Source: Paguma larvata (lineage: Eukaryota; Chordata; Mammalia; Carnivora; Viverridae). From it: a stretch of 64,000 bases of DNA. Shown here in pieces: positions 34,031 to 44,800 of this stretch. Below the pieces are notes generated by a model. That model had not been told where the DNA came from, did not search any database, and was given only the letters and a program-made list of their open reading frames with translations. The position numbers and the translations under genes were made by a program. The number at the start of each line of letters is the position of its first letter. Positions within the stretch are counted from its first letter, which is position 1. The DNA is taken from contig CM057826.1 of the NCBI GenBank assembly GCA_030068075.1, forward strand, positions 67,739,312 to 67,803,311, written 5' to 3'.

Positions 34031-36384
34031 CTTTAGTTACTCCTAAGTTTTTAGCAGGCCTTTTATTTGATTTCCAAACTAAATGCTTGTAATACTTCAG
34101 TTTTTTAAATGATTAAAATAAATTTAAAAGACATAAAACGAGGGACAATTTCTAAGAGCCCATCTTGCTTTTATTTGTTTCGGTCATATTCAGGCATAAT
34201 GTCCTTGACAGAAAATACTCTTTCTAGATTCTTCACTTTTTTCTGCAAGGCAAAAGAAATTCACCAAAAAAGCCATTTCTGAGGAGTGCTAATTGGTGTC
34301 ATCATATTTTATGTGTAGTGTGTGTTTCTACTTAGATACATTATTTTTCCCTCTGGTAATTTTGTGTCTGTACACTAGACTATGCTACTTCAAGATCACT
34401 AATTTGGTCCTAATTCAGAATGTCTAATAATATCATCAGAGTTGGGCCAAGTTTCATTTATAAATTTTTCTGAGGAAACCATTTACTAAGTAATGGAATA
34501 GGGTATGTTTAAAAACATATTTGAGGAAGAAACATCCTATCTACTATCCAGGCGCTTTGAATTTACATAGAAAATGTGTGCTAATTTCAGAAGGTCTTAT
34601 CTATACCTTAGAGAAGGTCTGGGTTTTTTTATTTTGCAGCATCTTATTTCCATATAGAGCTATCTCATTGGCCTACTCACTAATAGGCTTATATTTTAAT
34701 TCGTTTTTATGAATCTGAACAAATGAGTTGATTTTAACAGACGTTGTTATAATAGGTATTTTTCAGCAGACTACTGCAGTTGATTTATGCAGTTCTTTAT
34801 GTTTGCTCCCATGAAAAGACCATTTTCATCTTTTGTTTTTATTTTCCAAACATACAAGGGTCACTAAAGCTCTTTAGAAATTGCTTTTGAATAGTCATTC
34901 TTTGTTTGGAAAAACTACAGTATATTCCTTAAGTGAAATTCAATCAACCACTTTTATGGTAACCGGGCTTAAAAGACATCAGTGAAAATACCCACACAAG
35001 CTCTTAAGATCAAGGCATTTGTTTCAGCTGACTTTAGTATGTACTTATCCATTGTGCATCAAATAATGAGCAAAATAGCCAGACTTCTAATAAGCAAGTA
35101 CAATATAGACAAAAGAGAACACTGATTTAAGGTCCTAGTGTCAAATGCGGTAAAACACTCTGTTTATAGCAGGTCAGGCTTGGGTTTACAATTAGCACTA
35201 ATTACTGAGAAAAAAATCAAAACCTCAGCTTTAAGGAAGGACACTTTTCACTACAAGATCAAAGGCAGTCTCTGCAGAATAGGGAAGCCTCTACCACTTA
35301 ATTGCACTGAAGTGCTAATTGGATTGTAAGGAACTTTCATGAGTTCCTCCAATTAGCCAGCCATCCCTGACAAAATCCAAAAAGAAGAGATTATGAGTTC
35401 TTAGAGCTTTTGTCTATATGGTTGCCATTCGTGTACCTGAGTGAATGTAGCCTTGCCTTCTTTTATGCAAATGGAGGTCCTGGTGGGGGGGGAGGTCTCA
35501 GTTATTAGCTTCCTATAAATAGCCTTGAAGGTAAAGCTATCTGTTCTATACCAAGTCGTAACTGTGTGCTAATGATAATGGGACAACATTTAATGGAACT
35601 ATCATTTTTACTAAGATACTTCATTTAAAATATGAGAGTTGGGTGTAGCTTCTTGGCTCAGGATTGTCATCGTGCCGTTAGGATCGAGTTAGGATATTGG
35701 TATTACATTTGATATTTGTATTACATTTAAGTACTCTTCACTTTGGGTAATTTTATGAAAGGAATAGATAATAAGTAATTTCACAGTGTTTATTCTCCAA
35801 GTAATAATTTTTATCCCTGAGAATTATTCATGGCTCTAATTGTGCTTTGCCCATGCGCTGCCTCCCCTGTGATTTTTATTGTTGTTGTTTGATCATATAA
35901 GGCGGCAACAAATCTGCCAGCTCACCACATGAAAGCTCATATGACAAAGTGATCTCTTTGGGCAAAATTATCCATTTGGATAAAGAAAACGGGAACCTTT
36001 GCCTGATGCCAGGTTGTCCCTACACAAAGTGAAATAAAACATTGGCAGCTGTGCGGTGAGTTCACCTGTCTGTGTTAGACTGGCACTATAATAAATCTTA
36101 AAAAGCTCTTACTGACATAAAAACTATTCCACTTTATTCATATTCCTCAAACTTTGTTTATTTGGACATTTGCCTAGGTGATAAATGTGCTAGGTCTCTT
36201 TTGTATCAGAAAGAAAAACAAACTTAAGCATTTACTCAGAATTTTTAGATATTATAAATTATCTGATGATTAACCTCATTAACTAGAAAAGAATCGACTT
36301 ACACAGTTTACTTTCTGTTACATAAACCCTAGGTTGAGTTTCCAAATAATAAAATTGTTGACTTGCCTCTGCAAAATTTGAGCA
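34031..36384. other. Unique sequence, partly candidate regulatory DNA
   Basis: No repeat family is recognised in 2.3 kb. From 35315 to 35522 there is a nested hairpin with two TAATTG-type homeodomain sites (35315-35356), a perfect octamer ATGCAAAT (35465-35472) and a perfect MEF2-type CTATAAATAG (35513-35522). From 35830 to 36080 the composition is mixed. These fit conserved non-coding elements, but conservation itself was not tested. Confidence 0.4.
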
Positions 36385-37072
36385 CAGATCTTCCTCAACT
36401 TGCAGTAGGGTTATGTCTCAGTAAACCTATTCTAAGCTAAAAATACTGTTAAGTTGAAAATACATTTGTTTTTTTTTAAGTTTGTTATTTCGGAGAGAGA
36501 AAGCATGGGAAAGGATCAGAGAGAGAGAAAATTTCAAGCAGGCCTTACACTGTAAGCGTAGAGCCCAATATAGGGTTTGAACCCACGAACTGTGAGTTCA
36601 TGACCTGAGCCCAAGTCAAAAGTTCGACACTCAACTGACTGAGCCACCCAGGTGCCCCAGTTGAAAATATATTTAATACCCCTACTAAACATCATAATTT
36701 GGCCTAGCCTGCCTTAAACGTACTCAGAACACTTATGTTAGCTTACAGTTGGATAAAATCATCTAAGACAAAGTCTGTTTTATAAGAAAGTGTTGAATGT
36801 CTTACACAGTTCATCAAATACTGTACCGAAAATGAAAAGCGGAATGCCGTATGGATGCAGAGTGATTATTGACCCTCGTGGTCATGTGGCCGACTGGGAG
36901 CTGTGGCTGCCACTGCCCAGCTTCAAAAGAGTATTTACCATGCATCACTAGCCCCGGAAAAGATCACAATTTAAAATTCGAAGTACAGTTTCTACTAATA
37001 CGTATTGCTTCTGAACCATTGTAAAGTCAAAAAATCCTAAGTTGAACCATTGTTAGATTGGGGGACTGTCTG
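36385..37072. mobile_element. Tigger-type (MER44/Tigger7-like) DNA transposon
   Basis: The left end CAGATCTTCCTCAACTTG and the right end GGGGGACTGTCTG (reverse complement CAGACAGTCCCCC) are the imperfect termini. The interior follows this group: 'AGGGTTATGTCTCAGTAAAC', 'GGCCTAGCCTGCCTTAAACG', 'AAAGTGTTGAATGTCTTACA', 'CGAAGTACAGTTTCTACTAA' and 'GTAAAGTCAAAAAATCCTAA'. The TA after base 37072 fits the TA target of Tigger elements. There is no transposase frame. A SINE at 36468-36658 splits it. Confidence 0.8.
36452..36674 (-). mobile_element. Carnivore SINEC inserted in the Tigger element
   Basis: The target-site copies AGTTGAAAATACATTT (36452-36467) and AGTTGAAAATATATTT (36659-36674) differ at one base and lie inside the Tigger text. 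The minus-strand SINE between them has a normal head (GGGGCACCTGGGTGGCTCAG on the minus strand) and a diverged, shortened middle, so it is an older copy. Confidence 0.95.
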
Positions 37073-37194
37073 TATGCTAACAATGATAGAACAACTGACT
37101 GTCACAGAGAAGTAACATGGTTTTCTGTGCACCCAAAGTTAAATGTGTTTCATGGTTTGCATTTTATAATAAACGGAAGTCTTATAATGGCATC

Positions 37195-37400
37195 TACTAT
37201 GTATGTCGTTGATTTTATTAGGCATTTTGTATACTTTATCCCTCTTAGAATTACACTCTGAAAAAGAAGTGCTATCTTTACTTTATAGGTAAAGAAAACT
37301 AAAGTTACTTAACATAGCTGTTAAGTAACACAACTACTAACTAGAGAAGTCAGGATTAAAATCCAGTTTTTTCTGACTTCAAAGCCTTTGCTCTAAGCTC
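37195..37400 (-). repeat. MIR SINE relic, antisense
   Basis: Antisense MIR order is visible: 'CTTTATAGGTAAAGAAAACT', 'GTTAAGTAACACAACTACTA', 'GTCAGGATTAAAATCCAG' and 'GACTTCAAAGCCTTTGCTCT'. A perfect 11-bp-stem hairpin (37304-37329) has formed within the usual 'GGTTAAGTAACTTG' block. Confidence 0.8.
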
Positions 37401-37429
37401 ATTAAAATCAATGGCAAATAGATCCTTTC

Positions 37430-37620
37430 CCTTACATTGAGTCATAGCACCTTGTATATTTCTTTCATAGGATTTATAGTTTATATCTATATGTTGTTTT
37501 TTTTAATTTCTCATTCCACATTTTAGAAATAATGTACTATGTCTATCTTAATGATCAATGCCTAAAAAGATTGTCTGGCCCATAGTAGGCCCTCAATGAA
37601 TAGGTGGATGGGTGTACCAG
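37430..37620 (+). repeat. L2 LINE 3' end, sense
   Basis: The terminal L2 block 'TCTGGCCCATAGTAGGCCCT' followed by 'CAATGAATAGGTGGATG' is clear. The upstream 'TAGCACCTTGTATATTTCTT' and 'ATGTACTATGTCTATCTTAA' fit the L2 3' region. Confidence 0.7.
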
Positions 37621-37934
37621 TCCCAAAGCCATAAGCTTTTAACTCTGAAGTTAGTGCTTTAAGTATTCTGGTAAAGTCCTGGAATTTATAAAATATGTGT
37701 AGTTTAATAAAAGATCAGGATTCTGGAATCCTACAAATATTAAGAAGAAAATATTCTTTAATAGTGTGTGATTTCCTCTCCCAGAGATTTTGTGTATATA
37801 TTTTTCTCTTTCATGAACAGGTACTTGCTGTTACAAATATAAAAACATCCCTAAAGGAGGATGGGTTTCGTACTATGAAATTATTCAGATAGCTTTTTAG
37901 AACTAGACTATTGGGTGGCATGCATTATTTAAAA

Positions 37935-38166
37935 TAACTGTCTTCTTTTTTAAAATTTTTTTAAAGTTTATTTTTGAGACATAGAGTATGAGTGGGAGAG
38001 GGGCAGAGAGAGAGGGAGACACAGAATCTGAAGCAGGATCCAGGATCTGAGCTGGCAGCCCAGAGCCCAGCCTGGGACTCGAACCCACAAACCATGAGAT
38101 CATGACTTGAGACGAAGTCAGACGCTTAACCAACCGAGTCACCTAGGCGCCCCAACTGTCTTCTTT
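37935..38166 (-). mobile_element. Feliform SINE (SINEC_Fc type)
   Basis: The duplication AACTGTCTTCTTT occurs at 37935-37947 and 38154-38166. The minus-strand SINE between them has a T-rich start (reversed tail), the GA-rich segment, a body with a few changes (CTGGCAGCCCAGAGCC instead of the consensus) and a head ending in GGCGCC at about 38150. Confidence 0.96.
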
Positions 38167-38797
38167 ATGAAATTTTATTCTTTTGCCAAATTCAGACATT
38201 ATCTACAAGGAGGCCTATATGAACCTTGAAATTAATGACAGCATTAAAAATTTTATCAGCTGTGTAAAATTATTGATAACCACTACTCTGTTCTAATTTA
38301 TGAAGAAAATAATTAGCTTATGGTTAGACACATTTTTTAAAAAATAAAATGGAAAGTTCATTAAAAAAAACTGATACATGCTCAGTTCTTAGTTTCAAAG
38401 CAACTGGCTCATAGATAACTTTTAAAGTGCATTTAAAAGTATGAGAAACAAGCATTTGACATGTGAGGTGATAGCAATAACTTTACACGATGGTCTTCAA
38501 ATTTTGCTTGTAAATGATTTTTGTTACCCTGATAGTATATATTCCTCATCTGTAAAATGGGAATAATGCCAGTATGAAAGAGCATGTGTGGTATGTTTTG
38601 TAGGGGACCTGCCGGTGTAAAAATGGTCAATAAGTGGTAGCTATTTATTGAGCGGACTGTTCATAGCCACAGTGAAGGCCTGGGTTATTAAGGAATGTTG
38701 TTAATGCTGGCTTACCCTATATCTAAAAAGTTTTGTACTATAAATCCTAACTTATGTAATGTATATTTTATATATTATACATCACATGTAAGGTGGA
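38167..38797. other. Unique non-coding sequence
   Basis: The block 'TTCCTCATCTGTAAAATGGG' at about 38544 with flanks is MIR-like and probably marks a short sense MIR relic (about 38530-38650). The rest shows no recognisable element. Confidence 0.45.
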
Positions 38798-39202
38798 CAG
38801 TAGTTCTCCCTCATCTGCAGTTCCACTTTCTATGGTTTCAGTACCTATGGTCAGCCATCGTCCGGGAGCGGATGGCCGTCCTCCGGTGTATCGTCAGAAG
38901 GTCAGTAATGACGTGCTGCTTCACAACGCCTGCATCATTCACCTCAGTCCCTCCCACCCCATAGGCATCTTGTCTCACAGCATCACGAGCAGGGCGAATA
39001 CAGTACAAGGAGATATTCTGAAAGAGAGCGAGAGACCACATTCACATAACTTTCATTATGGTATGTCTAAATTAAACTTTATCATAGGTATGTAGGTATA
39101 GGAAAAACATAGTGTATTTAGGATTGGGTACTATCCTTGGTTTCAAGCATCCACTGGAGGGTCTTGGAACATCTCCCCCACAGATAAGGGGGAACTACTA
39201 TA
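38798..39202. mobile_element. Tigger3/Tigger4-like non-autonomous DNA transposon
   Basis: The ends CAGTAGTTCTCCCTCATCTG and CAGATAAGGGGGAACTACTA are near-perfect inverted repeats. Blocks near the right end match this Tigger group closely: 'AATTAAACTTTATCATAGGT', 'GGGTACTATCCTTGGTTTCA' and 'CATCCACTGGAGGGTCTTGG'. The interior has unusually many CpGs (about 38856-38900). Frames across it on either strand are not a transposase. Confidence 0.88.
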
Positions 39203-39221
39203 CATAACTTTGTATATATTG

Positions 39222-39370
39222 TAATTTTTTGGTAAAATATGCACAACAAAACCTTTCCTATTTTAGTAATTTTTAAGTGTAGAATTCAGTGACTTTAAGT
39301 ATATTCACAGGGTTGTGCAGCCAACATCACCATCCATTTATAGAACTTTCCAAACAGAAACTGTGTAAAT
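39222..39370 (-). repeat. L1M (L1MB-like) LINE 3' end, antisense
   Basis: The text 'GGTAAAATATGCACAACAAA', 'TTTTTAAGTGTAGAATTCAG', 'TATTCACAGGGTTGTGCAGC' and 'CAACATCACCATCCATTTAT' is the reverse of the L1M terminus found in sense at 33.1 kb. It abuts the Tigger element. Confidence 0.85.
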
Positions 39371-39828
39371 ATTTTATTTTTAAAGACTTAGACAACAAAA
39401 ATGTCTTTAACAGATCTGTGGTGAACATTTATTGAGTCCCCCCTTTTCATTTCAAGGGCATTTCATTCTTTTCTAAGTCACACTTACTATAAGGAATTAA
39501 TGAATACAAGTTATCATTATAAAAATCTTGATCTTCTCTTACCCAGACTCCACAGAACCCATCCCCTATCCTTTGCTCCCTCCCAACCCCACATACATAA
39601 ACCCCAACCCATGATCACCTGCAGTTAAAAAGTTTAGCTGAGAAATCAGTACAACTGAGATAGTCTTATATCTAAATGAAAGCATTCTCAAACCGGGTAT
39701 CTTTCAAGAAATAAATATTTACCAGGAAAAACATTTTCTATTAGTCCTGTTTAACCCATATTATGCCAGGTTTTGATTTTGTTTGAACCATGAGTCTGAA
39801 TCACCTATGACTTTTCCGCTGTCTTTGC
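39371..39828. other. Unique non-coding sequence
   Basis: No recognisable element is present. Confidence 0.45.
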
Positions 39829-39829
39829 C

Positions 39830-40317
39830 CCATCCTTGTGGTGCCCACTCCCCACTGTATTATCTTGGTTCACCTGAAGTTGACCACACTCGAGTTTCCC
39901 ATGTCTGTCCTTCTTGTATGTATTGCGTATTTCACCTTACATGTCCTTCTCTGGCTTGGACTCCCATTTCTTTGCAGATAGACTGGCTCTTACTAGCACT
40001 TTGTGCTAAGCTCAGACTTCACCTTTTCAAGGAAACCTCTGGCACTCAGCCTCCCTGCCTCTCCTCTGTACACCCATAAGTTCCTATTTATATACTCTGG
40101 TAGGTAACCTGCATCCCACTCTTCTGAGAATTAAAACTTACCATCCTCGGGCACCTGCGTGGTTGAGTCAGTTGAGTGTCCGACTTCAGCTCAGATCATG
40201 ATCTTGCAGTTCATGAGTTTGAGCCCTGTGTCCGGCTCTGTGCTGACAGCTCAGAGCCTGGAGCCTTCTATGGATTCTGTGTCTCCCTCTCTCTCTGCCC
40301 TTCCCCCACTTGTATTC

Positions 40318-40358
<41 letters not shown>

Positions 40359-40525
40359 AATAAGTAAAACATTAAAAAAAACTTGAAAAAAAAAGTACCA
40401 TTCTTCTTTCCCTCTACCTCGGAAACTCCCTAAAGTTTGGGATTGTGACTTCAAATGTCTGTATTCCTCTGTCCTGGCACAGTGCATAGCACAGAGGAAG
40501 CAGTCAGTAAATAGTTACTAAATGT
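39830..40525 (+). repeat. L2 LINE 3' region, sense, split by a SINE
   Basis: The left part (39830-40138) holds 'CAGACTTCACCTTTTCAAGG' and 'AAACCTCTGGCACTCAGCC', typical of the L2 tail. The right part (40405-40525) continues with 'GTCCTGGCACAGTGCATAGC' and 'AGTCAGTAAATAGTTACTAA'. The 98-codon frame at 39783-40079 lies in this relic and is not a gene. Confidence 0.8.
40139..40404 (+). mobile_element. Feliform SINE inserted in L2, with (CT)n
   Basis: A full-length plus-strand SINE starts at GGGCACCTGCGTGGTTGAGT (40149) with the GACAGCTCAGAGCCTGGAGC module and a (CT)n microsatellite at 40323-40355. It ends with AATAAGTAAAACATT and an A-rich tail. The imperfect 9-bp duplication TACCATCCT/TACCATTCT (40139-40147, 40396-40404) flanks it. 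Confidence 0.95.
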
Positions 40526-41040
40526 TACTGTATTAGAATTTTTCCAATTGTAGCCAACTTGTCAGACCCAAGAACAATGGGTTGCTATATTTTCAGTCTA
40601 TCAGAAACTTTGGGGGGTTACTCTTTAAGAAGAAAGTAGATGAATGAGCAACTATGCATGACAGGAGACTTAGTAAGGACAAGCTAAATCCCAGCACCAT
40701 GGATAACTGAGCAAGCTTCAGCCCACATGAAAATCAATGTATTCAGAGGAGCGAAATTAAAAAGAATTGAAAACCAACAAGAACCACAAAAATCTCCAAA
40801 TTTGCCTTCTGCCCTTATCATTCCTGCTCTTGATTAATCTGAATATCAGGTTCCACAACAGAATAAGGCCCTGGGACTTGGGTGTCATGTGAAAAGGAAG
40901 GTACACAGATTAATTTTAGTCATTGAGAACAGATCTACTGAAACATTCCCTGCAGTAAGTATGGATTTTATTATAAAGTGCTGAATAAACCTCCCAGAGC
41001 TTTTTTTGCTTTTGTGAGACCGTGTTAGTTTCAGAGACAA

Positions 41041-41042
<2 letters not shown>
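40526..41042. other. Unique non-coding sequence
   Basis: No recognisable element is present. Confidence 0.45.

Positions 41043-41084
<42 letters not shown>
41043..41084. repeat. (AC)21 microsatellite
   Basis: Twenty-one uninterrupted AC units. This pure run is likely length-polymorphic. It forms an inverted partner with the TG run about 420 bp downstream. Confidence 0.98.
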
Positions 41085-41086
<2 letters not shown>

Positions 41087-41498
41087 CACGGAACTAAGAG
41101 GCCATTTGCCATTTCTAGCCGCAACTTCAGCAAACCACTTTAAGCTCTATTCTGCTTCTATCAAGACCACACTGGAAGGGACTTGAAACTGTTTTTAGTA
41201 AGAAACAGCAGACATAGTCCCTATGTTATAAGAACCAAAACTTTGTAATTGGGGATGTAAATATTTTTGCATAATAAAAGCTACTGCTAGTAAAATATAC
41301 CATAAGATGGAGTGATTAACATGTTTTTTACAGTGTGACTGTTGAAGTGTACCAAGCCAATAAGGTTTTGGTACATTTCAAATTGATGCATGAATGAAAG
41401 GAGATAGAAGGGTATTGATTAGAACCACGTGAAAGGCAGGTGAGACACATCACAAAATGTAGATGGAAATCAAATCTATCTTGATTAAAAAAATGTGC

Positions 41499-41501
<3 letters not shown>

Positions 41502-41541
<40 letters not shown>
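41502..41541. repeat. (TG)20 microsatellite
   Basis: Twenty uninterrupted TG units, complementary to the AC run at 41043-41084. Confidence 0.98.
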
Positions 41542-41542
<1 letters not shown>

Positions 41543-44500
41543 TTATATAGCAGCCCTGTATATTATATAATGATCATGGCTCAAAACGCTTTAATTTTTT
41601 GTGTAACTGAATAAAAGTAAGTTGAAAATACATTAGGTTCTTCCAAATGATTCCTGAACACTCTTCTTTATATGAAGTGGTTTTTGTAGTCTGCTAAACC
41701 CAGGGTTCTGTGATTGATAATTTCACCTATCAGCGTCCCAAACTTAGGTTAATAACCGGCCCTGAAGGCAGAGGGCCCCCACCTATGAGGAGAACAATCC
41801 TATGGCCCAAGCACTCATCAGAAATATCATGGGGTATTGTGTATGTAAGAGAAGGCCCTTTGATGTAAGCACCAAGGCCGTTACCATGGAGACCACATGA
41901 TTCAAGTCACTTCCTGATGCTAAAGCACCTGATTTTCATGTCTCCACTAATTTCCACAGAACCCTGACCAAACCTGACATTTTAAACTATAATATGACAG
42001 AATTTATTTTAAAAGAATGTGTGATTGCCTATCATTCATAAAACTGAAGATGCAAAATTTTGAAAGATGTGCAATAACCCCTATAAAATTTAAAACTTGG
42101 TACAATTTTTCCTTCACTTCCTTGTTTCTTAGCTTCATGACAAGATTATTTTCCATATAATTTTGAAAGTTATACTTTTAATTTAGATACCTCTGAGAAA
42201 GCAGAGGCCTGTCCAGTGTAAGGAGAGTGGTTCACAGAGTGTTAGCTGGCGGCCACATTAAATGGGAAGAGACCAGGACTAGAGGAAGAGCATATTGTCC
42301 AAGGGTGTGCAAGGAGCACGCACAGGAGTGTTCATTTTAGAGCCCTTGCACCATTCCTTGGAGCTCGAGTGATCTCCAAGCCTCCGTTATGTTTGTGTTA
42401 AACATAGGCTGCCAATGAACACGGCATCCTTGGGCATGACCAGTGGTCACTGAAGGAGCAGCTATCGAGGGTTGGAAGGACTCTGGTAACTTTTCATGTG
42501 GGCATGAGGAAGGAGCTCTTGATAAAATATTTTTTGAGGTGTACAAAATGCAAACATGCTCTAGGTCACATCAAAGTGAAGAACATTATAAATTCTAATT
42601 TGTCATGTTGTTTTTACTGAACTCTTAGTTATGTAAGATCAATTTGAAATATAATTAAAGAGGAAATGGATGATTTAAAAAAAGGTGGGGGAGGCCATTG
42701 GACAGAGGAGCAAATAAAAACTATATCTCTATATCAAACAGCTAAGTCATTTGTGTCTTGGTACTTTTTAAGGACAAGTTAATTTTGACTGGAATTACTA
42801 TAGAGGAATAAATAATTTAGGCTTTTCTTTCTTCACAAGAGGAGGTAGGAGAAGCTGTGTGAGATGTTGATTCTCAAATTTTGAGGTGGCTGGCACTAGT
42901 GCAGATGATTGTCAGATCAGTACCGTATATCTTTAGTTCACAGAGTGAAGATTTTATATTAGTAAGAGTCTTAAAGCCAAATAAGGGGAAACATTGATGG
43001 TCAATGAGAAGACAGGAGATATTTAAACTTACAGACAGATAAAGGAACAGTTCTGTATCTCTCTGAGCTTAGAACGACTGACAAAAACAGAATCTAGACT
43101 ATCTTTTCTCATTCTATTTTTACTCATGGTTCACTTTTTTCCCAAGCCACTCCATTTCTATGCACCATAGTTGACTGAGTCATAAGGGAGATAATTATGC
43201 TTTCTACCTGTGTTACATCGCCGTTGTCCTGTTGACGCTTAGATCTTTTCTCTACCACATCAACAGTTGAGAGTTCACATGGACACAGATGCCTGGTTCA
43301 GAAACTGCTGTTCAAGGAGACATTCTACATGTTGGTGTACATCACCCCATAGAATCAACTAGGACATCTTAAAACTGCTTAGCGAAAATGGGAAATGGGG
43401 GTTCATTTTTAAACATTTTTGGTTTTTTCTCAATCTAACTGAATCATTAGGACGTTTCCACCACAATTATGTTTTCAATAATTACCAGCTATATGCTCTG
43501 TTGTCAAAATACGATCAAAAGTGCTTACTTTCATTATATGTGTACGTAAGTGTGTGCTTATGCTGTGTTTGGACATACAAAGGAGCTCAGGTTGTACCTG
43601 AGATGATGTGGACCGAGAGCTACACAGCTTGTTAAATAGAGACATAGAATAAACCCCAGTTTGAGGAATCTCATATCACCAATGCATTAAAGTATTTGCG
43701 AAGCTTCAACAAATGACGTGTAACACATTCTTCACTGAAATATCAGTTTTAACGATCGTCCTTTTTAAGTAACGTATTTCTAAATGTATAATCTAAATAG
43801 GAATTAAAGATTCTCATCTTCCTGGGTGATTTTTCTGTTTTTTGGTAATTTGGCCTGAAGCCAATTTTTTCTAACCAATGAAAAAAATCTTGTTTCCTTT
43901 CTCTCCTTTCCAGTGTTAGAACTGTTTATTAGCATGTTACTTCCTGATCACACTAATTGGCTGAGTGTAGTGGAACAGTTGGTGGAACCAGATGCTGTTT
44001 ACACCCGCTCTTCCTGGGTCTCTGTCTCCATTCTCCTCACCTGGATTACTTATAAAGTCAGTGCCCTTTGTCGTCTTGGCTGTATACTTCTGGTATAAGG
44101 ATTCTTAATCAGTGACACTAGAAGGTTGAGAAAGCACAAAGGAAAGAAAGGAATAATCAAGAAGTGACTATATTAAGCAAAGCAGTAAAACCATGTAAAT
44201 TTAAAATTAAAGAAATCAATCTCACAGTCCTGAAGGTGACAAATTACATCGTAATTTTAAATGTGAAATCGATGCAAATTCACTTGTTACCTTCTCAACA
44301 CTATAGGTTCCTAGATTCGGACACAGAGAAAATGCAAAAATTAACTTTTGTTTTGGAACCATTTCTTTTCAGTGCTTTTCTTGACTTTCCCCTTAGTTAT
44401 CCAATAAACAGTCTCTCTTCTATCCATTCCCACAAAATTAACCTTGGGAAGTATTTGTAAAACTTCTCAGGTTTCATCAAATCACCATGTCTTGGGGAGT

Positions 44501-44611
44501 TGAGAGCACACTACCCCAAAATAGTCCATGTCTTTTATTGGCGCTGTCTTGAGGTACATTCTGTGGACCAGCTGCACACCAAGTTAATTGTCACTGTGGG
44601 AATTGAACTAA
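41542..44611. other. Unique non-coding sequence
   Basis: This is the longest stretch without a recognised repeat (3 kb). It contains GTTACCATGGAGAC (41880-41893), close to an RFX X-box. At 43890-43912 a strong polypyrimidine tract with CAG (TTTCTCTCCTTTCCAG) resembles a splice acceptor, followed by a 61-codon frame (43913-44098) without a family match or convincing donor site. Confidence 0.45.
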
Positions 44612-44800
44612 TAACGCTATCTTTGAGAGCCTCCCGTGCACCAGACTCTTAACATAAATTTCCTTGAATCCCCAGAGCATCTCTATGATATATAAAAAGA
44701 TTTATTTTCAAGATGAGGAACCCAAATTTTGGACAGTTAGAATAACTTGCAAAAATTTAGATTGTAAAGGGAAGGATAAGAGTTGGAGCATTCAGTCTAC
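44612..44800 (-). repeat. MIR SINE relic, antisense
   Basis: Antisense MIR blocks include 'TGAGAGCCTCCCGTGCACCA', 'TCAAGATGAGGAACCCAAAT' and 'GGACAGTTAGAATAACTTGC'. Divergence is high. Confidence 0.65.

Noticed and set aside
38793..39095. 100-codon frame that could be a transposase piece
   Set aside because: It lies in a short non-autonomous Tigger element, and its translation has no similarity to a DDE transposase that I can see.
39783..40079. 98-codon frame
   Set aside because: It overlaps an L2 3' region in a non-coding part; no reverse-transcriptase or other motif is present.
43913..44098. Coding gene call for the frame after the strong acceptor-like site
   Set aside because: No donor site or protein family supports it; retained only as a low-interest finding.
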